NCBI GenBank assembly: GCA_015655225.1
Contig: JAATFK010000256.1
Coordinates: 1-5,077 of the forward strand
Length of the DNA: 5,077 bases
Direction: 5' to 3'
Origin: Solirubrobacterales bacterium
GTDB lineage: Bacteria > Actinomycetota > Thermoleophilia > Solirubrobacterales > Solirubrobacteraceae
In this document: positions 1 through 5,077 of the stretch, piece by piece
Numbering within the stretch: position 1 is the stretch's first letter
How the letters are laid out: each line of letters opens with the position of its first letter
Notes under the pieces: model-generated
The model's database searches: none
Told to the model about the DNA's origin: nothing
What the model saw: only the letters and a program-made list of their open reading frames with translations
Made by a program: the position numbers and the translations under genes

Positions 1-1698
1 CGAGGCGGCCTGCTGGGACTCCTCCGCGAGCTTGCGGACCTCCTCCGCGACGACCGCGAAGCCGCGGCCCTGCTCGCCGGCGCGCGCCGCCTCGATCGCG
101 GCGTTGAGCGCCAGCAGGTTCGTCTGCTCGGCGATCCCCGTGATCGTCGCGACGATCCCGCCGATCTGCTCGGACTTCGCCCCGAGGCTGCGCATCGCGT
201 CGCTGACGCCGGCCGACATCTCCTCCAGCGCCTGCATCCCCTCGGTCGCTCTCGCGATCGCCTGGACGCCCTCCTCCGCGACCGCGCGGGCCTGCTCCGC
301 CGCCTTCGCGGTGCCCTCCGCGTTGATCGCGGAGCTGCGCGTCGCGGCGACGACCTCCTCGGTCAGCTCGCGGGCCTCGCCGACGGTCCGCACCTGCCGC
401 TCGGCGCCGGCCGCGACCTCGCCGACGGCGCTCGCGATCTCGCCGACCGCGCGGCCGGACTCCTCCGACGTCGTCGCCATCTGCTGCGACGCCGCCGCGA
501 CCGCCTGCGTCTCGCGCGAGATCTGCCGCAGCATCGCGGCAACCCGCTCGCGCATCGCGTTGTAGCCGGTGACCGACGACTGCACGCGCGTCAGCATGCC
601 GTTGAAGATCTCCGCCAGGCGACCCAGCTCGAGGCCGGGGTCGGCCTCGATCGCGGTCGTCGTTGGGAGCACCTCACGCGTCAGGTCGCCGTCGGCGACC
701 GCGGCGAGCGCGGCCTCCAGGTCGGCCAGGCACTCGTCGCTGAGGCTCGCCATCCGCTCGACCAGCGCCTCCAGCGAGGAGCGGTCTCCGAGCGCGAGCC
801 GCAGCTCGCTCGTCATCTCGGCGAACGCGACGCCGAGCGCGTCCTGCTCTGACTTCGGCGTCACCTGCACCGCGAGGTCGCCGGCCGCGATGCGGCGGGC
901 GGCGTCGGCGGTCTCGTCGAGGTAGGCGATCATGTCGCGGAACGCGTCGGCCGTTCTGCCGAGCTCGTCCTTCGACTCCAGCTCGACCGTCTGGTCGATC
1001 TCGCCGCGCGCGATCCCGCGTGCCGCTCTCAGCAGCTGCGAGAGCCCGCGGACGAGCCAGCGGCCGAGCAGGAACGCGATGCCGAGCCCGAGCAGCACGC
1101 CGACGCCGAGCAGGATCAGCGTGATCGTGCGTCCGGTGTGGACCGTATGGCGGAGGTTCTGGACCTGGTCTCTCGAGAGTCTGTCGACGATGTCGTTGAG
1201 CGGATACGTGTCGGCGGTCATCGTGGCGAACGTTCTCGCCCCCGGGCCGCTGACGATCGCCGCCTCCAACGCCGCCTGTCTCGCGTCGGCATTGCTGATC
1301 ACGCGGGCTCTGTGCGAGTCCGCGAGGTACTGGTCCCATTCCGATCTCGTTCTCGCCAGGAGCGCGATGTCGGACGGCTTCGTGAGGTTCGTTCTCAGGG
1401 TCGCGAACGAGCTGGCGGCGGACGCCTCCAGCCCGTCGAGCGACTTCACCAGGGCCGCCGCGCTGGCCGGGGTGGTGCCGACCGCGAGCGCCGCGAGCTG
1501 CTGCTCGCGGTAGTAGTGGATCACGCCGTCGATCGTGCCGAGCGCCTGCAGTGCCGGCACCGTTCTGGTGTCGACGTGGGTCGCGGTGCTGTCGACCGAG
1601 TTGAAGCGCGTGACGGCCACCACGCCGACCGCGATCATCAGCGCGATGACGATCAGGAAGCTGCCGAGCAGCTTCGTGCGAATGCTGTACTTCAACAA
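1..1698 (-). CDS. Methyl-accepting chemotaxis protein, 3' end cut by the window edge
   Basis: Transmembrane chemoreceptor that would pass a ligand signal to the CheA/CheW kinase complex. 566 residues are visible. A hydrophobic helix (about 10-29) is followed by an extracytoplasmic region (31-188) resembling a four-helix-bundle MCP sensor, a second helix (about 190-212), and a HAMP domain (213-260, with DELG at 244-247). Two further HAMP-like units follow (about 258-303, DALG at 286-289; about 322-374, LELG at 356-359). The cytoplasmic coiled coil contains the family hairpin tip: [20 protein letters not shown] at 523-542, then [16 protein letters not shown] at 544-559. The frame stays open to base 1, so the descending helix is missing here. 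The start is one of two adjacent TTG codons (1698 or 1695), 6 or 9 bases after AAGGAGG. A GTG at 1704 directly abuts the ribosome site and is unlikely. The ligand is unknown. Arginine codon use differs sharply between the two halves. Confidence 0.95.
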   Translation of the reverse strand, partial: MLKYSIRTKLLGSFLIVIALMIAVGVVAVTRFNSVDSTATHVDTRTVPALQALGTIDGVIHYYREQQLAALAVGTTPASAAALVKSLDGLEASAASSFATLRTNLTKPSDIALLARTRSEWDQYLADSHRARVISNADARQAALEAAIVSGPGARTFATMTADTYPLNDIVDRLSRDQVQNLRHTVHTGRTITLILLGVGVLLGLGIAFLLGRWLVRGLSQLLRAARGIARGEIDQTVELESKDELGRTADAFRDMIAYLDETADAARRIAAGDLAVQVTPKSEQDALGVAFAEMTSELRLALGDRSSLEALVERMASLSDECLADLEAALAAVADGDLTREVLPTTTAIEADPGLELGRLAEIFNGMLTRVQSSVTGYNAMRERVAAMLRQISRETQAVAAASQQMATTSEESGRAVGEIASAVGEVAAGAERQVRTVGEARELTEEVVAATRSSAINAEGTAKAAEQARAVAEEGVQAIARATEGMQALEEMSAGVSDAMRSLGAKSEQIGGIVATITGIAEQTNLLALNAAIEAARAGEQGRGFAVVAEEVRKLAEESQQAAS

Positions 1699-1704
1699 GT
1701 CCAC

Positions 1705-1711
1705 CCTCCTT
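1705..1711 (-). promoter_or_regulatory. Strong Shine-Dalgarno site of the chemoreceptor gene
   Basis: Read on the minus strand this is AAGGAGG, a full anti-16S match. It lies 6 and 9 bases before two consecutive in-frame TTG codons. It fixes the translation start to 1698 or 1695 and shows that this gene is translated from a leadered mRNA, unlike the apparently leaderless pair at the right end of the window. Confidence 0.85.
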
Positions 1712-1820
1712 GGGTGTCACGCGACGCACGAGTTCCCTCTCGCACGCGCCTCCATCATGGAAATTTGTCTCTCACGGTGATCGACCCGATCGCGCCGCTC
1801 TTGATGTCAGACTCGCAACG
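1712..1820. other. Divergent intergenic region between chemoreceptor and acyl-CoA synthetase
   Basis: This gap must hold the promoters of both divergent genes. It contains the most AT-rich patch nearby (GGAAATTTGT at 1759-1768), a short perfect palindrome CCATCATGG (1752-1760), and an inverted repeat GATCG-ACC-CGATC (1779-1791). Each is short enough to arise by chance, and either palindrome could be an operator. I found no convincing -35/-10 pair on either strand. A CTGACA hexamer exists on the minus strand (rc of 1805-1810) but has no suitably spaced TANNNT box. Confidence 0.4.
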
Positions 1821-3296
1821 GTGAACTTCGCCCGTGACGTCGTCGACGCGGCGCCGCCAGAGCGGCTTGCCCTCGTCGAGCTGGGCCGCGACGGCAGCCG
1901 CCGCGCGTGGAGCTTCGGCGAGGTCGCCGACGGCGCCGCGCGACTCGCGGGCACGCTCGCGCGCCACGGCGTCGGGCGCGGCGACGTGGTGATGACGCTG
2001 ATCGGGAACCGCTCGGAGTGGGTCCTCGCGCTCGTCGCCTGCTTCCGCCTCGGGGCGGTCGCGCTGCCCTGCACCGAGCAGCTGCGGGCGAAGGACCTGC
2101 GGCTGCGGCTGGCGGCCGCCCGCCCAGCGCTCGTGCTCGTCGACGAGCGCAACGCGGCCGAGCTGCGGGCGGCCGGGGCCGACGGGACCGCGTTCCCGAT
2201 CATCGAGATCCCCGACCCGGACCTGCTCGCGGGCGACCCGGCGCCGGCGGTCGAGCTGGCGCCCGGCGATCCGTGCCTGATCACCTTCACGAGGGGGACC
2301 TCGGGCGAGCCGAAGGGCGTGCTGCACGGGCAGCGCTACCTCGCCGGCCAGGCGCTCCAGGCGGAGCACTGGCTCGACGCGCGCCCCGGCGACCTCGTCT
2401 GGTGCACGGCCGCGAGCGGCTGGTCGAAGTCGGCCCGCAACGTCTTCATCGCCCCCTGGCTGCGCGGCGCGGCGGCGCTGCTCCACGACGCCCGCTTCGA
2501 TCCCGCCGAGCGGCTGGAGCTGCTGGCGCGCGAGGAGGTCGCCGTGCTCTGCATGGCGCCGACCGAGTACCGCGTGATCGCCAAGCGGGCGACGCTCGCG
2601 CCACTGCCGCGGCTGCGGGGCCTGGTCGCCGCCGGCGAGGCGCTGAATCCCGAGGTCCTGCGCGTCTGGCACGAGGCGACCGGGATCTGGATCCGTGACG
2701 GCTACGGCCAGACCGAGACCGGCCAGCTGACCGGCACGCCGCTCGGCGAGCCGGTCCGCGCCGGCTCGATGGGCCGCGCGCTGCCGGGCGTCGCGCTGCG
2801 GATCGAGGACGGCGAGCTGGTCGCCGACCCCGCCACCGTCCCGACGTTCTTCCTCGGCTACCTGGGAGCGGAGGGCGCCGTCGAGGGCGACGCCGCCGCC
2901 GCTGCGGAGCCGTGGCGCACCGGCGACCGCGTCCACGAGGACGACGACGGCTTCCTCTACTTCGAGGGCCGCACCGACGACGTGATCATCTCGGCCGGCT
3001 ACCGGATCGGGCCGTTCGAGGTCGAGTCGGCGCTCGTCGCGCACCCCGAGGTCGCCGAGGCGGCGGTCGTCGCGGCGCCGGACGAGGAGCGCGGGGCGAT
3101 CGTCCGCGCGGTCGTCGTCCTGCGCGACCCCTCCGCCGCGAGCGACGAGCTTGCCCGGGCGCTGCAGGACCACGTGAGACGCGAGACGGCGCCGTACAAG
3201 TACCCCCGCCGCGTCGACTTCGCGCTCGAGCTGCCGAAGACGGCCAGCGGCAAGGTCCGGCGGGCGCTCCTGCGCGCCTCAGACGCCGTAGCCTAA
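1821..3296 (+). CDS. AMP-forming acyl-CoA synthetase, medium-chain (MACS/ACSM-like) type
   Basis: ANL-superfamily enzyme that activates a carboxylic acid with ATP to an acyl-adenylate and then forms the acyl-CoA; probably cytoplasmic. 491 residues, somewhat shorter than typical 530-570-residue MACS proteins, partly through a compact segment between motifs A5 and A7. Motifs in order: phosphate loop FTRGTSGEPKG (156-166); GWSKSARNVF and APW as in MACS proteins; YGQTETG (295-301); WRTGD (365-369); GRTDDVIISAGYRIGPFEVE (383-402); TAPYKYPRR; and PKTASGK (472-478) with the adenylation lysine K478. The last three closely match mammalian ACSM enzymes. The usual serine of the phosphate loop is arginine (R158). 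GTG 1821 is chosen because homology begins there (NFARDVV). The only earlier in-frame start, TTG 1710, would overlap the divergent gene's ribosome site. No Shine-Dalgarno is visible, so the message may be leaderless. Substrate unknown: fatty, aromatic or steroid side-chain acids are all possible. Confidence 0.93.
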   Translation: MNFARDVVDAAPPERLALVELGRDGSRRAWSFGEVADGAARLAGTLARHGVGRGDVVMTLIGNRSEWVLALVACFRLGAVALPCTEQLRAKDLRLRLAAARPALVLVDERNAAELRAAGADGTAFPIIEIPDPDLLAGDPAPAVELAPGDPCLITFTRGTSGEPKGVLHGQRYLAGQALQAEHWLDARPGDLVWCTAASGWSKSARNVFIAPWLRGAAALLHDARFDPAERLELLAREEVAVLCMAPTEYRVIAKRATLAPLPRLRGLVAAGEALNPEVLRVWHEATGIWIRDGYGQTETGQLTGTPLGEPVRAGSMGRALPGVALRIEDGELVADPATVPTFFLGYLGAEGAVEGDAAAAAEPWRTGDRVHEDDDGFLYFEGRTDDVIISAGYRIGPFEVESALVAHPEVAEAAVVAAPDEERGAIVRAVVVLRDPSAASDELARALQDHVRRETAPYKYPRRVDFALELPKTASGKVRRALLRASDAVA

Positions 3297-3318
3297 GCCT
3301 CGACCTTAGGCTGAGGCT
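3290..3318. terminator. Candidate bidirectional hairpin over the convergent gene ends
   Basis: AGCCTAAG (3290-3297) pairs with CTTAGGCT (3305-3312), an 8-bp stem with a 7-base loop. A competing stem, AGCCTC (3296-3301) with GAGGCT (3313-3318), uses overlapping bases. The first stem covers the stop codons of both converging genes. Neither strand shows a T-tract after the stem, so it would be a non-canonical terminator, a form often proposed in high-GC actinobacteria. Function is inferred from position and symmetry only. Confidence 0.5.
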
Positions 3319-4957
3319 CAACCAGGGCGTCTCCGCCCGAAACCTGCTCACTTGCAGGGGGAACGTGGCTCATCGCGTGCTCGGCGAGCGCGGTGATCGT
3401 CAGGGAAGGGTTGACCCCCACGTTGGCGGGCACGGCGGAGCCGTCGCAGACGAGCAGGTTCTCGTAGCCGAACACCCGCTGCCGGCCGTCGACGACGCCC
3501 TCGCTCGCGTCGCGGCCGATCACCGCGCCGCCGAGGATGTGCGCCGTGGAGGGGATGTTCATCGCCTCCATCAGCGAGCTCTGCGCCACCCCGCCGGTCC
3601 GTCTCGCGAGCCATTCGGCGGTCTCGTTCGCGACCGGGATGAAGGTCGGGTTGGGCCGCTCGGGATCCTGCTCGGTCTGCAGCCGCACGCCGCCGAAGAG
3701 CCCGAACGGCACGCGCTTGGCGCGCAGCGCGATCGCGTTGTCGAGCGTCTGCATCACGAGCACGATGATCGTCCGGCGCGGCCAGCCGCGCGGCCACAGC
3801 AGGCGCGCCGCCTTGCCGGGCTCCTTCGCGATCGCTCTCAGCAGCTTCAGCGGCCGCGTCACACGCGTGCCGTCGCCGACCAGCAGCGTGTACATCGCCG
3901 ACATCGCGTCGCCCGCTCTGCCGTAGGTGACGGTCTCGATGTGCGTCGTCGCGTCGGGGTAGATCGAGCCCGAGATCGCGACGCGCTTCGTCAGGTCGTC
4001 GGGGTAGTCGCGCGGCACCGTGACGGCGAGGATCGCCTCGCTGTTGGTCCGCACCAGCTCCCCCAGGCGGCGCGAGACGCGCGGCAGCGAGCCGCCGAGG
4101 CGGCAGCGCTGCAGCAGCAGGTTGGTGCCGAGCGCGCCGGCCGCCACGACGACGCCGCGCGCGTGGAGCGTCTGCTCGTCGCGCGCGCGACGGCCCCAGG
4201 CGCCCGAGCGCACGTGCGTGATCGCGTAGCCGTCGCTGCCATCGGCGGCGCCGAGCGGGCGCACGTCGGTGACGGTCCGGTCGGGCGTGACGGTCGCGCC
4301 GCGCCGCTCGGCGAACCAGAGGTAGTTCTTCACGAGCGTGTTCTTGGCGCCGTGCGGGCAGCCGACCATGCAGCGGCCGCAGAGGAGGCAGCCGGTGCGG
4401 TCGGGGCCTTCGCCGCCGAAGTAAGGGTCGGGGACGGTGAGCCCCGGCCGGCCCATGAAGACGCCGACCGGCGTCTTGCGGTAGCTGTCGCCGACGCCGA
4501 GGTGCTCGCCCAGCTCTCTCAGGAGGTCGTCGGCGGGGTCGTCGTGCTCGTGGACGGTGACGCCGAGCATCCGCTGCGCCTCGCGGTAGTGCGGCGCGAG
4601 CGTCGCCTCCCAGTCGGCGATCCCATGCCACTGCGGATCCTCGAAGAAGCGGCTCGGCGGGACGTAGAGCGTGTTCGCGTAGCCGAGGCTCCCGCCGCCG
4701 ACGCCGCTGCCGCTGACGACCGCGACGTCCTTGAAGGTGGTGACGCGGAAGATCCCCTTGAGGCCGAGGCGCGGGGCCCAGAAGTAGCGCTTGAGGTCCC
4801 AGGTCGATCTGGGGAAGTCGCCATCGCGGAAGCGCCGGCCGCACTCGAGCACGCCGACGCGGTAGCCCTTCTCGCTCAGCCGTAGCGCCGAGACGCTGCC
4901 GCCGAAGCCTGACCCGATCACGAGCCAGTCGTAGTCGAACGCGGGCGTTCTGGCCAT
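3293..4957 (-). CDS. choD: GMC-family FAD oxidoreductase, ChoD (cholesterol oxidase)-like
   Basis: Flavoprotein predicted to oxidise an alcohol, possibly a sterol, using FAD. 554 residues, against 578 for M. tuberculosis ChoD (Rv3409c), which it resembles over nearly its whole length as I recall that sequence. It has a Rossmann FAD motif GSGFGG (15-20) with acidic E38, a GMC signature GVGGGSLGYANTLYVPP (85-101), a cysteine cluster C190-x2-C193-x2-C196-x3-C200-P, and a C-terminal catalytic region with H473 (AHILGG) and N516 (GVNPSLTITALAE). The last two correspond to the catalytic His and Asn of Streptomyces cholesterol oxidase. There is no signal peptide or membrane helix, so it is probably cytoplasmic or peripheral. 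ATG 4957 is preferred over GTG 4960 and GTG 4966: it lies 7 bases after a -10-like TACGGT, and the 4966 codon overlaps that box. The gene converges on the ligase (4-base overlap) and diverges from the peptidase C26 gene. The symbol reflects homology; sterol activity is unproven. Confidence 0.92.
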   Translation of the reverse strand: MARTPAFDYDWLVIGSGFGGSVSALRLSEKGYRVGVLECGRRFRDGDFPRSTWDLKRYFWAPRLGLKGIFRVTTFKDVAVVSGSGVGGGSLGYANTLYVPPSRFFEDPQWHGIADWEATLAPHYREAQRMLGVTVHEHDDPADDLLRELGEHLGVGDSYRKTPVGVFMGRPGLTVPDPYFGGEGPDRTGCLLCGRCMVGCPHGAKNTLVKNYLWFAERRGATVTPDRTVTDVRPLGAADGSDGYAITHVRSGAWGRRARDEQTLHARGVVVAAGALGTNLLLQRCRLGGSLPRVSRRLGELVRTNSEAILAVTVPRDYPDDLTKRVAISGSIYPDATTHIETVTYGRAGDAMSAMYTLLVGDGTRVTRPLKLLRAIAKEPGKAARLLWPRGWPRRTIIVLVMQTLDNAIALRAKRVPFGLFGGVRLQTEQDPERPNPTFIPVANETAEWLARRTGGVAQSSLMEAMNIPSTAHILGGAVIGRDASEGVVDGRQRVFGYENLLVCDGSAVPANVGVNPSLTITALAEHAMSHVPPASEQVSGGDALVEPQPKVEA

Positions 4958-4964
4958 CACGGCC

Positions 4965-4994
4965 ACCGTACCACGAAGATGACGCCCTCGTCAC
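4965..4994 (-). promoter_or_regulatory. Putative leaderless promoter of the GMC oxidoreductase gene
   Basis: On the minus strand, a -35-like GTGACG (4994-4989; four matches to TTGACA) is followed by an 18-base spacer and TACGGT (4970-4965), which fits the actinobacterial -10 pattern TANNNT. Exactly 7 bases later comes ATG 4957, so transcription would start at or next to the start codon. No good Shine-Dalgarno site is present, which agrees with a leaderless message. Confidence 0.5.
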
Positions 4995-4995
4995 G

Positions 4996-5023
4996 TTTGA
5001 ACCGCGCAGCGACCGACTATCGT
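4996..5023 (+). promoter_or_regulatory. Putative leaderless promoter of the peptidase C26-like gene
   Basis: TTTGAA (4996-5001; the overlapping TTGAAC at 4997 is the alternative -35 box) is followed after 16 bases by TATCGT (5018-5023), a TANNNT-type -10. Seven bases then precede ATG 5031. The spacing puts the transcription start on the initiation codon, and there is no ribosome site in between. The -35 box is one base away from the -35 box of the divergent promoter. Confidence 0.55.
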
Positions 5024-5030
5024 GAGCCGC

Positions 5031-5077
5031 ATGGCAGCCCGTCCCGTCATCGGCATCTGCACCGCGTACGAGCGCGC
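5031..5077 (+). CDS. Probable peptidase C26 / gamma-glutamyl-GABA hydrolase-like amidotransferase, 5' fragment
   Basis: Only 15 complete codons are visible before the right edge: MAARPVIGICTAYER. The RPVIGIC segment is typical of the first beta strand of class I glutamine amidotransferase-like hydrolases of the PuuD family, which cleave gamma-glutamyl amides such as gamma-glutamyl-GABA in polyamine breakdown. The catalytic Cys-His-Glu residues would lie outside the window, so the assignment rests on a short N-terminal match. The ATG start is supported by the -10-like box 7 bases upstream. It is divergent from the GMC oxidoreductase gene with 73 bases between the start codons. Confidence 0.55.
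   Translation, partial: MAARPVIGICTAYER

Noticed and set aside
674..1729. A 351-codon minus-strand frame overlapping the chemoreceptor
   Set aside because: Shifted frame of the real chemoreceptor. The product is Arg-rich and motif-free, whereas the correct frame gives membrane helices, HAMP units and the signalling tip.
1778..1804. Possible sigma-28 (flagellar) promoter for the chemoreceptor, minus strand TCAAG-N15-TCGATCA
   Set aside because: Too few matches to the known CTAAA / CCGATAT-type consensus, and the -10 part coincides with a simple GATCG/CGATC inverted repeat. The resemblance is at chance level.
1710..1820. N-terminal extension of the ligase from TTG 1710
   Set aside because: It would overlap the ribosome site of the divergent chemoreceptor, has no ribosome site of its own, and its residues (SSLSHAPPSWKF) resemble no ligase N-terminus. 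Homology begins at GTG 1821.
1755..3173. A 472-codon open frame on the minus strand, antisense to the ligase
   Set aside because: Low-complexity Arg/Ala/Gly product, covered by a ligase with all core motifs in order on the other strand.
2912..4885. A 657-codon open frame on the plus strand, antisense to the GMC gene
   Set aside because: Its product is almost all Arg, Ala, Gly, Asp and Val without any recognisable motif. Long stop-free antisense frames are expected at this GC content, and the minus-strand frame encodes a clear full-length protein family.
4958..4966. Upstream GTG starts (4966, 4960) for the GMC oxidoreductase
   Set aside because: GTG 4966 overlaps the likely -10 box, and neither has a good ribosome site. 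ATG 4957 has ideal leaderless spacing, and the family's FAD motif follows at a normal distance.
1..5077. CRISPR arrays, insertion sequences, tRNA or rRNA genes, prophage or defence systems
   Set aside because: No repeated spacer pattern, terminal inverted repeats, transposase motifs or RNA gene signatures were seen. Nearly all of the window is accounted for by four ordinary protein genes.

Overview
The window is very GC-rich, with G or C at most third codon positions, and it is densely coding on both strands. The proteins are of actinobacterial type: a ChoD-like GMC flavoprotein, a medium-chain-type acyl-CoA synthetase, and an apparent peptidase C26 gene behind a promoter that looks leaderless. 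Together with a chemoreceptor, which implies a motile cell, this suggests an actinomycete, possibly a Thermoleophilia-like lineage such as Conexibacter or Solirubrobacter. That placement is an inference from style and homology and is not proven.

Four genes alternate in direction, so none of them shares an operon inside the window. (1) About 1-1698, minus strand: a methyl-accepting chemotaxis protein with two membrane helices, an extracytoplasmic sensor, what look like three HAMP units, and the conserved signalling tip. Its C-terminal end lies beyond the left edge. (2) 1821-3296, plus strand: an AMP-forming acyl-CoA synthetase of the medium-chain (MACS/ACSM) type. (3) 3293-4957, minus strand: a GMC-family FAD oxidoreductase very close to mycobacterial ChoD. 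(4) From 5031, plus strand: the first 15 codons of a probable peptidase C26 (gamma-glutamyl-GABA hydrolase-like) protein.

Genes 1 and 2 diverge from a gap of about 120 bases. Genes 2 and 3 converge, with stop codons overlapping by 4 bases inside a small hairpin. Genes 3 and 4 diverge from a 73-base gap that holds two back-to-back promoter-like elements, each with its -10 box exactly 7 bases before an ATG.

The ligase and the oxidoreductase could both serve lipid, sterol or alcohol catabolism, but nothing in the sequence fixes their substrates. I see no mobile element, CRISPR array, tRNA, rRNA or obviously new multi-gene system. The most notable details are a split in codon use inside the chemoreceptor, the repeated HAMP units, an arginine in the ligase phosphate loop, a ferredoxin-like cysteine motif in the flavoprotein, and the mirrored leaderless promoters.
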